Below are positions 1-12,707 of a stretch of 64,000 bases of DNA, one piece after another (the stretch's first letter is position 1; the number at the start of each line of letters is the position of its first letter). A program made the translations under genes and the position numbers. The DNA lies in NCBI RefSeq assembly GCF_958298935.1, contig NC_084936.1, forward strand, positions 9,369,501 through 9,433,500. Direction: 5' to 3'. The notes beneath the pieces are model-generated. The model was given only the letters and a program-made list of their open reading frames with translations. It did no database searches and was not told the DNA's origin. The stretch comes from Phragmites australis. Lineage: Eukaryota > Streptophyta > Magnoliopsida > Poales > Poaceae.

Positions 1-65
1 CTTCAGTATATGCATTTTTTTTCCAGAATAACAGTCTTCTAATTATTTGACCTGCTACATAACAG

Positions 66-3000
66 TCAATTGCTGAGGAGGCAAAGGCAAGATACGACAA
101 GGCAGTCTTCAAAGTTGTGGACTTGGTAAGAACACAGATAACAACACAGAACCATGAACGGAACTATTGTCTGGTACGATCAATTTTCAAGAGATGGATT
201 ACTTCAGATGATCTTACGCACAAACTACGGTTGTTTATAGGATGATTATGCGGCAGAGGATGAGGAATACGAGGAGAAGTTGAAGAAGGAGAAGCTCGTG
301 TTGTTCTTCGTTGCAACGTAAGACATTTATTCTCTCCATTGTGACCTGATATCTTCTAATACTTTGAATATTGCACCTCAATGTGGAGAACAATGTGGAA
401 ACATTTATTAAGTCCTTAGTATATGCATCATTTCTCTGGCTGAAATTTGAACATGAACAGTATGTTTCCATCAGTGGACTCGAAATACCAAAAGTTTCAA
501 AGTGTCATCCTAAAAATTACAATGATCTCTGAATTTTGCTGGCTTTTACTTTATTATTTATTTTGTCAGATTTGCCTTAGTAAATAATAATAATAATAAT
601 AGCTCAGTTAACAATTTGGGGATCTCAACATTTGACTGCCTTTTCTTTTATTTTTGAATACTAAATTCAAGGAAGCCTTTCTAATATTAGTTTGGTAAAA
701 TTTCAGGTATGGAGATGGTGAGCCGACTGACAACGCTGCTAGGTTCTACAAATGGTTCACTGAGGGAAATGAGAAGGGAGTCTGGTTGAGTGACCTTCAG
801 TATGCTGTGTTTGGTCTGGGCAATCGACAGTATGAGCATTTCAACAAAGTACTCACAGATACTACTTATCAGATCATTTTACTTTATAATTCTGCCCCAT
901 TTGGAAAATCTTGTTATGCTGGCATTCATGATCTTCATCCTTCTCTTCTGGCTACAGGTTGCCAAGGTGGTTGATGAGTGCCTAACTGAACAAGGTACGC
1001 CTCATGAGTCATGACTATCCTATCATTTCCGACTTTTTTATTAGCTGATCTTAGGTGTTTTATTATGTTTGCTTAGGTGGAAAGCGCCTTGTCCCGATTG
1101 GTCTTGGAGACGATGATCAATGCATTGAGGATGACTTCAATGCATGGTATGTATTCTTTGTTTTTTTAAAGCTGAAAATTTTGGAATTCGGTTGCTTCGG
1201 TGTTATTTGCGGTGCTCTTCCTGAACTCTGTTGTGTCCTCAGGAAAGAAGCTCTCTGGCCAGAGTTGGATCGGTTACTTCGGGATGAAAATGATATTTCC
1301 ACAGGCACTACGTACACAGCTGCTATTCCTGAATATAGGGTTGAATTCGTCAAGCCTGAGGAGTCAGCTCATCTGGACAGAAACTTCAGCCTAGCAAACG
1401 GTCATGTGGTCCATGATGCACAGCATCCTTGCCGGTAAGAATTTCACTATTCCCCACATTTGCAATAATGGCTGAAGGTCCCAATATTTTCTATAATATC
1501 GGTGTTCAAATTAATAAGTTGAAAATTCTGTGCATCTTTAGGGCTAGTGTGGCAGTACGGCGGGAGCTCCACACTCCTGCTTCTGATCGTTCGTGCACTC
1601 ACTTGGAGTTCGACATTGCTGGCACCGGTCTTACGTAAGTTATCATCTAAAGTTACGAGTATTGTCTTTTTAGTCAGAAATAGGCTGTGATAGAAAAATT
1701 AAGTAGAATGTTGCCTATGTAGGCTGTGGTATCAAAAAAGTGGAAGGGGGCAGATTATTCTAACACTTGTTGGATATATGATTTTTATTACCTGTAAACT
1801 ATTCGAACATAGTAATGTGCTAATGGAGCTATATGGTTGCTTAATTCAAATGCTTGGCTTGCGCGCAAGAGTTAGTTGAAAGTAAATTTCTGGTTTCTCA
1901 TCCTTGTTCATTGTTCCTAACATAATTTCACCATGCTTCTTATCAGGTATGAAACCGGTGACCATGTTGGTGTATACACCGAAAACTGCCTTGAGGTTGT
2001 AGAGGAGGCAGAGAGGTTGTTAGGCTACTCACCAGAGACATTTTTCACCATCCATGCCGACAAAGAGGATGGAGGTTCTCTTGCTCCTCCTTTCCCCTCC
2101 CCTATCACTGTGAGGAATGCACTTGCCCGATATGCCGATCTTCTAAATTCACCAAAGAAGGTGAGTGTTTTAGTAGTGCACAAATCCTACAGAGTTTATG
2201 ACAAGTTAATTAAAGTCTCTCTAACCAAATGTTGTGTATGATTTGCAGAGTTCTTTGGTTGCATTAGCTACTTATGCTTCAGATCCTGCTGAGGCTGACC
2301 GTCTGAGGTTCTTGGCATCTCCTGCTGGGAAGGTTAGTTTCTCTAAGTGATCTGTGCAGGTTTTCTTCATTCTATGGAACCTCTAGAGGCCTAGACATAA
2401 GACTTAACAAGTTTATTCATCATGCAGGATGAATATGCTCAATGGGTTGTCGCAAGTCAGAGGAGCCTGTTGGAAGTCATGGCAGAGTTCCCTTCGGCAA
2501 ATCCTCCACTTGGAGTCTTCTTTGCAGCTGTCGCTCCTCGTCTTCAACCGCGATATTACTCAATTTCATCTTCACCTAGGTAAATAACTCCACTCATAAT
2601 TTTCCTTGTCATTCTAAATAGTTCTTTTCTGTTGACTTATATTTCCTTTTGTCCATCAGTATGGCACCAACCAGGATTCATGTCACATGTGCGCTTGTGA
2701 ATGAAACAACACCAGCTGGAAGGGTACACAAGGGAGTCTGCTCAACTTGGATCAAGGTAACTTATCAAAGTTATTACACCTCTTTTTTGTGTTTTTGGGT
2801 GATGGATGATGTCGCAATCTTTTGATCTCTCTCTGTTCTCACCTGACTGTGATTGTACTAAAGCTGATAATGTTTGTCAAACTGCTGATCAGTTAAATGT
2901 TTTTCCCTGCAAATCATGCCTATGAGTATGTAACACTCGCACTAGTATTTTGAAAGGAAAGTGATTCTTTTTACCATCGGCGCTTCCACATCTGTGCTTG

Positions 3001-4046
3001 TCAAGCCAACTCAAAAGCATAATTTTCATGTTTGATCTACATTAAAAGGAAAAAAAAATTGGGTTGTCATTAATCACAGATCAACAACAGATTTATCTGA
3101 AACTACTCTCCCATCTCAATTTGATTTACAGAATGCTGTTCCATCGGAAGACAGCAAGGACTGCAGCTGGGCTCCGATATTTGTGAGGCAATCAAACTTC
3201 AAACTACCAGCTGATCCTTCAGTGCCGATTATCATGATTGGCCCAGGGACCGGTCTTGCACCCTTCCGCGGCTTCTTGCAGGTTTATTGCAGTCCCATGA
3301 TACTTCTGCACTGCTACTGTTCATCAGGCAAATTGCTAATGTGCAAATTTCATTCATGATAACAGGAAAGGTTAGCCCAAAGAGAATCTGGAGCTGAGCT
3401 TGGTCGATCCGTGTTCTTCTTTGGGTGCAGAAATAGCAAGATGGTACACACCAAACAGACATTCCACTTAGCAACAAAGATTTTGACTGTAGGCTGTATC
3501 TGAGATAATTGTAATTTTGCAGGACTTCATCTACGAGGATGAGCTGAACAATTTCCTTGAGCAAGGAGCATTGTCTGAGCTGGTTCTCGCCTTCTCACGT
3601 CAGGGCCCTACTAAGGAATATGTGCAACACAAGATGGCACAGAAAGTAATTCAACTGCTCCGTTTTTGATAATCTTCTGTTACCCTCCAGTCCAAAATCC
3701 AGTGGCTTATAATTCCTACATTTGTCAATGTCCAGGCATCTGAAATCTGGGACATGATCTCCCAAGGTGGTTACATCTACGTCTGCGGTGATGCCAAAGG
3801 CATGGCCAGAGATGTACACAGAGTTCTCCACACCATTGTTCAGGAGCAGGTACTGCCCCTAAGCCTCATTGTCTTGCGGTTAAAAGCACTTATATAACAT
3901 TATAAATTCTTCATTCTCTGGGCTATGTTATTTCTCATGCAAATTTCTCCGTTTTTGACATACAGGGCTCGCTAGACAGTTCTAAGGCTGAGAGCTTTGT
4001 GAAGAGTCTCCAAACGGAGGGCAGATACCTGAGGGATGTGTGGTAA
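66..4046 (+). CDS. CPR: NADPH-cytochrome P450 reductase, 3' part of the gene (16 exons, N-terminus off the left edge)
   Basis: Transfers electrons from NADPH through FAD and FMN to cytochrome P450s on the ER surface. Exons I can place: 66-125, 241-317, 707-848, 958-994, 1077-1146, 1243-1434, 1542-1634, 1947-2160, 2249-2332, 2428-2579, 2660-2756, 3132-3281, 3366-3443, 3523-3645, 3736-3849, 3966-4046. They sum to 1764 nt, which is 587 codons plus stop, all in frame with GT-AG borders. Visible motifs: FMN-domain [13 protein letters not shown] and [15 protein letters not shown]-domain [10 protein letters not shown] and [14 protein letters not shown]-domain [16 protein letters not shown] and FFGCRN; and the family C-terminus RDVW. 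Known plant CPRs are about 690-710 residues, so roughly 110-120 residues (membrane anchor and start of the FMN domain) should lie left of base 1. The first exon here begins after a CAG at 63-65; an in-frame TAA just upstream argues against a longer exon. No frame damage seen. The family is clear; which CPR paralogue is not. Confidence 0.96.
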
Positions 4047-4310
4047 AAGGCTATCTTGAGGAGATGAAAAATACCTGATATTCAGGGGACACTATTAATT
4101 CATATTACAGTTGTACAATTGTACAACTGTTGCTGTAAGAGTACTGACGACGGACTAAGATCAGTTGTTTTTAGTGGCTCTACGTTTCTTTTTCTTTTCT
4201 TTTGCTTTTGAGATTCTTAAGGGGGTTTTGCACCAGTGTATTATATATTCTTTGTATGTATAAGATGAGGACAATAAGCCTATTATAGTTTTTATAGTTG
4301 TTATCTCAAA
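4047..4310 (+). other. 3' untranslated region of the P450 reductase gene
   Basis: AT-rich sequence directly after the TAA stop. It contains T-rich stretches and an AATAAG-like polyadenylation motif near 4273-4278. The true cleavage site cannot be fixed without transcripts. Confidence 0.5.
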
Positions 4311-6052
4311 TACGGTTTTGGGGGATTATGTATCATAGATACTAGAAGGATTCCCCGCGCGTTGCTGCAGGAATTGTTTGGATCAATTTTGCTATGACAT
4401 TAGTTTGAGCACCTGAGAAAACTAAACTATGCATGATAGTTGGTTTGCCGAAGAGCATCCAACAGATGAGACAGGTGATTTGCTATGAGCTGCAGGTGAC
4501 AACACACTGCTTGTGCATGTTCGACAAAGCTTTGGTTTAGTTGAATCCTGCTTCAATATAGCCATCGCATCAAGTATCTTTGTTTGGATATATCAGAGAG
4601 ACCGAATGTAGTTAGTTTGTCAAAACCACGACACGGCAGAGGGCTAATGAGAACCTGAAGGAAACTGTTACACAATGGAAGTAATATTCAGATCAACAAA
4701 TTGGATAAATAGTACTGAATACATACTTACATAGTGGTAGCCTTCGCACGCAGGTGCAATCATAATGGTAGCCATCACATGCGGACCCGTATCCTCTGCC
4801 TTAATTACGATTAATGTAGAGAATCATTGTGTAGACAGTGCAATGAGTCAACAGCTACAATAGAATACATTAGTTAATCGATGCTACTGTAGCAGCACAA
4901 CTTATTGTTCACAGGTTACTATAGCGGCAGATCTAGGCTCTCCGTTTTTGATCGGACGGTGCACATTCACCTTAATGCAGAGGGCTGTAGCCTCTCTGCA
5001 TTGGCTTCTCCAATGCAGAGGATCTCAGTCATCACATGCAGATGCAGTCTACATGCATCAACAATCCTGTAACATAAAACCGATCCATGAACATAGAAAG
5101 AATGGAGGCGACTTAAAACTAAATTACTATAATTAACAAAGCTACACATCACAAACCAGCAACAAATCAGAAAGAGAAACAAAATTGATCGAGTAGAGAT
5201 GAGTGGGACTGGGAGCGAGATCTAAGAGGCAGAGATTGAGCAGCGAGAGATGAAGGAATTACAAACCTTTGAGAATCCGTGATGTTTGTAGGTGGAAGGG
5301 ACGGAATTATTTGCGGCCACGAGGAATGTGAAACCTGCAATCCACTGATCCAGTGAAACATAAGAGATCTTTATAACTAAGGGCTTGTTTCAAAACATAA
5401 GTAAGAGATCTTTATAACTAAGGGCTTGTTTCGAAACATAAGTTTGGCACATAGGGAACACAAACCCTTGGAGAAATGAACCAAGGCGGGATTGGGTTGG
5501 TCCCTTCCCACCACCCAATCCCCTCCTACCCAGAAGAATCAATTCCTGGCTACATTTTGATCGTTGGCATTGTCTTGGATTGACTTGGATTCTAATATAC
5601 ACTGGACTCCGTTCAAAAATATATATATACACTGGACGCTAGCTGAGACAGCATTATGGAGATGAGAGACAGACAAAAACAATGAATTTAGGCTCAATGA
5701 TCCAAAAGAAAAACCCTTCAATTTGGTCATCTAAATGACGTGCCTGTAAAATTTAATACAAGTTAACAGCTTCTGATCACACTTTGCTGCATAAAGAAAT
5801 AGGAAGAGCTTAGAGGCTAAATTTACTAATACATCTAAACTGCATCTGATCATACTTCAGTGCACTCAACAAGCCCAGTTCATATTTACAAGTACAGACA
5901 TGTTAAGCCTCGACATGTACCATCTCATAGGCCATACCATACGAAAAATAAGAACTTGAACCAATAAGCCTTGTCTGCATCGTAAACCAGCAAACAACTC
6001 TTGATACATGTGACATATTACAAATGAGTAAACTTCAAATTAGAAATTTGTA
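4311..6052. other. Non-coding intergenic stretch
   Basis: No gene recognised. It holds short related phrases around 4735-4785 (two copies of a 'gtggtagcc' type motif), a 41-bp tandem duplication at 5361-5442, and a short AT microsatellite near 5618-5630. Open frames here are short, lack splice support and resemble nothing I know. Confidence 0.6.
5361..5442. repeat. 41-bp tandem duplication, two copies
   Basis: The phrase 'taagagatctttataacta' followed by 'agggcttgtttc' occurs at 5361 and again at 5403, differing by one base near the end (caaaacataa versus cgaaacataa). This is a recent local duplication. Confidence 0.85.
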
Positions 6053-6057
6053 ATAAT

Positions 6058-6482
6058 TGTTGGAATTGATCTCGGCTACATTGAGCTAATGTATCCTAAC
6101 TAACGAGACCGAGAGATGGGGGAGTCCCGTCTCCGTACGCGCCACGATCGGAGGCACAATCAACACATGGTTATGGTCTCAAGTCGAGAAGCACCATATA
6201 AATGAAGGGGTCCGGCGCCTAGCGAAAAACAACTAATCCCGTGAGGTTCCAAAGCGCCCTAACAAACCTTTCCCGATCCTAACGAGACGCTGAATCGACT
6301 TGAAGACCGCCGCCGTCGCCACCATCGACAACATCCATATCTACACCGACGCTCTTCGACCTCACCGTCAAGCACTAATGGCGTCACCGAATGCAGATAC
6401 ATGTCCATACGCTTCCGCTTAAGATGATGTTTGATATTAGGGTTAATGATCTCCTTAATTAAGGCTTAATCAAGTACTATCA
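6058..6482 (+). repeat. Copia 5' LTR
   Basis: Starts TGTTGGAATTGATC and ends AAGTACTATCA; matches 12277-12702 throughout. A TATA-like CATATAAAT lies at about 6195-6203, where a U3 promoter is expected. Preceded by ATAAT. Confidence 0.95.
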
Positions 6483-6483
6483 A

Positions 6484-6497
6484 TGGTACCAGAGCAG
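6484..6497 (+). promoter_or_regulatory. Copia primer-binding site (initiator Met tRNA type)
   Basis: Two bases after the LTR end lies tggtaccagagcag, one base off the usual plant Copia TGGTATCAGAGC complement of initiator methionine tRNA. Confidence 0.8.
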
Positions 6498-7175
6498 CCA
6501 TTAACCCTAATCAGACCCAATTATACTTTATTAAGGTTTTATTATGTACGGTTGACACCCATTAGTGGTCAATTAGACTTAATTTTGATCGGATTAAGCA
6601 TATTGATGATCTATTATGTGTTTAAGTTCAAATTAGGCTAGGATTAGACACTTATTCATGTTTTTAAAGTCGAATTCTTTCGGTTTGATCATGTTTATGT
6701 GCATGTATGAGTATGCTTGTGTGGTTTGGGTACGTATGGGGGGCAAATCGACATGTTTTGTCCTCGGGTAGCACTTAGAAGGAGGGGACATTGGGGAATC
6801 CAAAGAACCCTAACTCAAAACCCTAAGAACTCCCAAATTTCCCCCAACTCCAAAACCCTAAATCCCCAAATCTGAACCCTCAAGCTAATGGAGGTGGGTT
6901 TTACTTACGTTTTTGCGGTGTTTTCTATCGCCAGTGTTGTCACCGGAGTTGGTTCACCCTTGCCTCCGGCGGATTCCTCTCCCCGGCGTCGGGTGCGTGC
7001 AGATCTTCCTGAGCCTTCGGCATCTTTGTCTTGTGTACGCACACCAAAGCTCTACCGCCGGGGACTCCTTCTCGCCGCGCGCACCATCCTCCGAGCACCA
7101 CCGCGAACATGCTCAACGGATCCGCATGCGACTCGGTCGCGCGCATGAGCCGGCGAGCAAGCCCACGGTTGCACC

Positions 7176-7178
<3 letters not shown>

Positions 7179-7224
<46 letters not shown>
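7179..7224. repeat. (TC)23 microsatellite in the Copia leader
   Basis: An uninterrupted TC dinucleotide tract; more TC-rich sequence follows to about 7299. It creates artificial serine/leucine and arginine/glutamate frames on both strands. Confidence 0.95.
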
Positions 7225-7227
<3 letters not shown>

Positions 7228-7940
7228 GCTCAGTTCAAACTCTCTCTCTCTTTCCTGGTGGCCGGTTTTCGCCGCTGCTGCCGCTCTCTCTCTCTCTCGG
7301 GAGTGAAGGAGAAAAACGGAGAGAAATATTTTAGGGTTAGGGTTTTCGGGGAGACTGGCGGTTTTGTTTCGGGCGAAATTATCAGCAGGCCGTTCGATCA
7401 CCATGGATGGCGCTGATGCTCTGGGGCGAAGCTGGGCTGCGCCTTCGGCCGGGCCGACACACGCGCAAGGGACGTGGGCCAGCGCTTCCTCTAGGCTGGG
7501 CCTGCACCGCGCAATGGGCCAGATGCGCGCGCGTGGGCCGAACGGCTGAATAGGTCGATTGGGCCAATTTCTTTTAATTCTTTGGGCTTTTTTATTTTCT
7601 AGAATTTCCAGTGGTTATCTAATGCTTTTATTCATTTATGCACTGGATTATGGCCCAAAATTAATAATGATTAGTGCACAAAATTACGATTAATTATCTG
7701 GATAAAATTGGAACCAACAGGAAGATTTTTTTTCGGAGAATTTTAATGGGTTCATAATTAGTTTCTTACCAAAGTTGATTGTGATTGTGCGCCATTTTAT
7801 GTGATTATTCAAATTCTTTTCCGTTTTCTGCCCAACGGTGATGCGGATTAGGGTTTTATTTTTGCATGGTTTTAATCAGATCAATGTAGGGTTATTTTCG
7901 TGCAAATTATTTCTTTATGATAAATTTCTAATCTGGCCTA

Positions 7941-8900
7941 ATGTTTTACTCTCCAGCTCTTAACGCTTCCTCTATTGCCGTCATAATTGACGGCATAGAG
8001 CAACTTATGGGCAATAATTTTTCCGCTTGCAAAGCTAAGGTGACTGTTGTCTTTGGTGTTTTGAACCTTGACTATGCACCCAGGGTTGACGCTCCCACTG
8101 CTCCCGCCATTTGCGTGGAAAATCATGATGAATTAAAGAAAACTTATGATACACTTTCTGAGAAGTAGGAGCGGTCCAACCGCATGTCACTTATGATAAT
8201 GAGGAACTCGATATCAGATGCTATAAGGGGAACAATTCCAAACTAAAAAAAGGCTAAGACGTACTTAGCATCTGTGGAGGAGCAATTCAAAGGCACCTCC
8301 AAGGTTTATGCCAGTACACTGATTCAGAAGCTCCTTAACACTAAGTATAATTATAGGTCAGACGGTATAAGAGAACACATCATGATGATGACAGACATGG
8401 CTGCCAAACTCAAGGGCATAGACATGGAAATCTCTGAGGGTTTCCTTGTCCATTTCATTATAACCTCTCTACCTCATGAGTTTACTCCTTTTAAGATAAA
8501 TTACAACACTCAGAAGGAGAAGCGGAGCATGAGCGACTTGATCGTGATGTGCATCCAAGAGGAAAAGAGGGTGAGGGCTGAGAAGAAAGACTTTGTGAAT
8601 CAAGTTAGCAGTCCCAACAATAAAAGAAAATTTTAAGGGGATTTCAAATCTAAGAAGAAGTTACATTTTGTCGCTAAGCATGACAAGGTAGCACAGAGGG
8701 CGCCCAAGACACCTGCTCCTTCTGCTCCTGCCCCTTAAGAATCTAAGGATGATAGATGCCACTTCTGCCACAAGAAGGACCACTACCAAAAGGACTGTGT
8801 TGGTTTCCTGAAGTGGCTCGCAAAGAAGGGTAATGATTTAATAATATTTATTGATGAATCTCTTTATGCTGATTTTCCCCTTAATTCATGGTAGATTGAC
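7941..8900 (+). pseudogene. Copia gag remnant with zinc knuckle
   Basis: Gag packages the retroelement RNA. The frame opens at 7941 (MFYSPALNASS), breaks at a TAG at 8166-8168, resumes in another frame around 8274-8636, and breaks again. A CX2CX4HX4C zinc knuckle (CHFCHKKDHYQKDC) is encoded near 8758-8800, so gag order is preserved. At least three lesions prevent a full Gag. Confidence 0.85.
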
Positions 8901-11900
8901 TTAGGTGCCACTGTGCACGTTACCAACTCCTTACAGGGATTCCTTACCGCGAGAATATTAGGAAAAGGGAGCGAAGTCTTAGAGTGGTCAATAGGAAGGA
9001 AGCTGAAGTTGAAGCTGTCAGATCTCTTCCATTAGTTCTTGATAGTGGCTTCACTCTTAGACTGAATAATGTAGTTTATATTCCTACCATGAGGAGGAAT
9101 CTCATTTCAATTTGGATATTAGACGATGATGGTTTTCATTGTAATTTTTGAGACAATAAGTGCATTGTTAAGTTTAATTCAGATGTTATTGGTCTTGCCA
9201 TCCGACAAGATAAACTTTATATGCTTCCTCTTAATGAATCATCTGTGTCTATGAATGTTTGTGATGTAGGCTATAAGAGAAAGAGAAGTGTAATTAATGA
9301 GACTTCTTTGAAACTGTGGCATTGTCGTTTATGCCACATTTCGAGGGGGAGAATGGAGCGTCTCATTAAGGAAGAGATTTTCCAACCCTTAGACTTCTCT
9401 GACTCCGACCACTGCATAGATTGCATTAAAGAAAAATATGTTAAGCAAATAAAGAAGTGGGTCACTCGGAGCACATGATTATTAGAATTAATTCATACGG
9501 ACATATGCGGTCCTTTTCCTGTGATATCAGTTGATGGTTTTGATTCATTCATTACCTTCACTGATGATTTCTCCCTTTACGGTTATATCTATCCCATTAA
9601 AGATCGATCTGAGTCTCTCAACAAATTTAAGATATTTAAGGCTGAAGTAGAAAATCAGCACAACCTGAAGATTAAAGTAGTGAGATCGGACCGCGGGGGA
9701 GAGTATTATGGGAGACATGCCCCATATGGGCAAATCCCTAGTTCTTTTGCCAGATTCCTTCAGGAAAATGGCATAGTAGCCCAATATTCTACACCTGGTG
9801 AACCTCAGCAAAACGAGGTAGCCGAGTGGCGCAATCGCACGCTTATGGACATGGTGCGAAGTATGTTCAGCTATTTTAGTTTACCAGTTGGATTGTGGAT
9901 GGAGGCACTTAAGACAGCCGCACACATTCTTAATCGGGTTCCCAGTAAATCAGTTCCAAAAGCACCTTACGAATTATGGACTGGGAGAAAGCCCTATTTG
10001 AAGTATCTGCGTGTGTGAGGATGTGTAGCTGAAGCTAAAGTTTTAATCCACATATTGGGAAATTAGATTCTAAGACAGTTAGTTGTCACTTTATTGTGTA
10101 TCCTGAGAAATCAAAAGGGTATCGATTTTACTGTCATGATAGGATCACTAGGTTGGTTGAAACAAGACACGCTGTATTTCTTGAGAACGAAAATCTGGAG
10201 CCCAGAGAAGTTGATCTCGAGAAAAAGTGTGTTTATGTTCCTGCACCACTTATCCACGAGCCCTACATCCCTGTACCCCAGGTGGTTACACCTTCAGTAG
10301 AAACTAATGTCAGTGCAACCCCTGTTGAAGTCTCTGAGATTCCTAACGATGCACCTGATGATAGCCTCAGCAGTCCCCTACAGTACACAGTCCTGGTACT
10401 GTAGTGTATAATGAACTGATCAGAAGATCACAATGTGACAGGAGACCTGCCATCTCGAACGATTACGTTATCTACATGAATGAGGATGTTAATGACATAG
10501 GGAGGGCAGAAGATCCAAACTCATATATAGAGGCTATGATGAGTGATCATTCGCATGAGTGGCTTAATGCCATGAAGGATAAATTAAAGTCTATGAGCGA
10601 TAATGATGTATGGAACCTAATAGAAATCCCTGATGGAGCCAAAACAGTAGGTTGTAAATGGATCTACAAAACAAAGCATGACTCTAAGGGGAACATTGAA
10701 AGGTTCAAAGTGAGGCTCGTAGATAAAGGCTTTTCGCAAAGAGAAGTGATCTATTATAATGAAACTTTCTCTCCTCTCCTATATCAAGTAAAGATTCCTT
10801 TAGAATTATTATGGAGCTTATAGCGCATTATGATTTAGAGCTACATCAGAAGGACGTAAAGACGGCATTCCTTAATGGTGATTTGGAAGAAAAAGTCTAC
10901 ATGGCTCAACTGGAAGGTTTTATCATCGAAGGCAAGTAACATTTGGGATGTCGCTTTAAGAAATAAATTTATGGTCTAAAGAAAGCGTCCATGCAGTGGT
11001 ATCTCAGGTTTGATAAAGTCATTAGAAATTTTGGTTTTAAAGAAAATGAAGTTGATAACTGTATTTATGTAAAGTTTAAAGGGGGGAAATTCACCATCTT
11101 AGTTCTTTATATGGATGATATCTTATTGGCCAACAATAATAAGGATATGCTGTTTGAGACCAAGAGATTTCTTTTTTCTAATTTTGATATGAAGGATCTC
11201 AGTGAAGCCTCTAATGTTCTTGGCATTGAAATTCATCGAGACCGGTCCAAAGGAGTATTAGGTTTGTCTCAAAAGGCATACATTGACAGAGTACTGAAAA
11301 AATATAATATGCATAAATACTCTGCTACGCCTGCTTCTATTGTTAAGGGCGATAAGTTTGGGACATTTCAATGTCCAAGGAACCAATATGAAATTGATCA
11401 AATGAAGTCGGTTCCTTATGCTTCAGCTGTTGGAAGCATTATGTATGCTCAAGTATGTACACGCATTGACTTAGTTTTTATGACCGGGATGCTTGGCAGA
11501 TATCAGTCAAATCCAGGATCGGACCACTGAAAAGCCATTAAGAAAGTCATTTGCTATTTGCAAGGCACTAAAATCTACATGCTCATATTTAGAAAATTTG
11601 ATAACCTCGAATTTGTTGGTTATTCGGATGCAGACTTTACGGGGTGTGTGGATACTAAGAAATCCATGTTAGGTTATATCTTCACCTTCGTTAGAGTAGC
11701 TTAGTGGAAAACCTCAAAACAGACACTTACAATATCGTCAACGATGCAAGCTGAGTTTGTGATATGTTGTGAGGCTAACGAGCAGGCTGTATGGCTAAAG
11801 AACTTTATCCCAGGATTAAGAGTGGTCGACAGCATTACAAAACCACTTACATTATACTGTGATAATCGACCTGCAGTTTTCTATATGAGTAACAACAAGT

Positions 11901-12085
11901 CGAGTGGTGCTGCCAAACACATCGACATTAAGTATCATGTTGTGAAAGATAGAATCCAGGATTAAACAATAAGTGTCAAGTATATAAGTACTAAATCAAT
12001 ACTTGCGGATCCGCTCACTAAAGGCTTACCATCTCATATTTTTCGTGATCATGTTGCCGGCATGGAGTTATTGGAAAGCCTATGA
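8890..12085 (+). pseudogene. Copia pol remnant: protease, integrase, reverse transcriptase, RNase H
   Basis: Domains in order. Protease remnant near 8893-8930 with the active-site region read as DLGA instead of DSGA, next to a stop. GAG-pre-integrase domain, 9221-9475. Integrase from about 9487, with HTDICGPF, then VRSDRGGEY and [16 protein letters not shown] (the usual ERRNRT is EWRNRT here). Reverse transcriptase 10404-10823 and 10991-11530, including YMDDILLA near 11110. RNase H 11744-11965, with YCDNRPAV and KHIDIKYH. At least five stops or frame breaks separate these blocks, so no functional polyprotein can be made. Confidence 0.92.
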
Positions 12086-12261
12086 TTCTGGATAAGAGTA
12101 CCATAATGCAAACCAACTCCCATTAGTAATAATGAATTTCCATTTTGAGATGAAGTGATACACTATAGGTATTTGGTTTCAGTGGTATATCATTAGCCAC
12201 TGTAACGCTTTGCCTTGAAGTGTTGTTTCATTGAGAGTGGACTTATGATGTCAGCCTTACG

Positions 12262-12276
12262 ATCAAGGGGGGAGAA
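12262..12276 (+). promoter_or_regulatory. Copia polypurine tract
   Basis: The purine run atcaaggggggagaa ends immediately before the 3' LTR; this is the plus-strand priming site of the element. Confidence 0.85.
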
Positions 12277-12702
12277 TGTTAAAATTGATCTCGGCTACAT
12301 TGAGCTAATGTATCCTAACTAACGAGACCGAGAGATGGGGGGAGTCCTATCTCCGTACGCGCCATGATCGGAGGCGCAACCAACACATAGTTGCGGTCTC
12401 GAGTCGAGCAGCGCCATATAAATGAGGGGGTCCGGCGCCTAGTGGAAAACAACTAATCCCATAAGGTTCCAAAGCGCTCTAACAAACCTTTCCCGATCCT
12501 AACGAGACGCTGAATCGACTTGAAGACCGCCACCGTCATCACCATCGACAACATCCATATCTACACCGACGCTCTTTGACCTCACTGTCAAGCACTAATG
12601 ACGTCACCGAACGTAGGTACATGTCCATACGCTTCCGCTTAAGATAATGTTTGATATTAGGGTTAATAATCTCCTTAATTAAGACTTAATCAAGTACTAT
12701 CA
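12277..12702 (+). repeat. Copia 3' LTR
   Basis: Starts TGTTAAAATTGATC and ends AAGTACTATCA, matching the 5' LTR over its full length. Followed by the second ATAAT target copy. Confidence 0.95.
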
Positions 12703-12707
12703 ATAAT

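Larger units (their letters stand above)
6058..12702 (+). mobile_element. Ty1/Copia LTR retrotransposon, structurally complete but coding-dead
   Basis: Two LTRs (6058-6482 and 12277-12702) begin TG and end CA. They flank a primer-binding site, gag, protease, integrase, reverse transcriptase and RNase H in Copia order (integrase before RT), and a polypurine tract. The element is bounded by the 5-bp target duplication ATAAT at 6053-6057 and 12703-12707. All coding regions carry stops or frame shifts. The two LTRs differ at a couple of dozen or more positions by eye, many of them C/T or G/A transitions, as expected for an old methylated copy. The 1.4-kb untranslated leader before gag is unusually long. 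Confidence 0.95.

Noticed and set aside
6888..7567. Several overlapping open frames on both strands
   Set aside because: They cross the (TC)n tract and GC-rich Copia leader, lack family resemblance, and disagree in frame; artefacts of composition.
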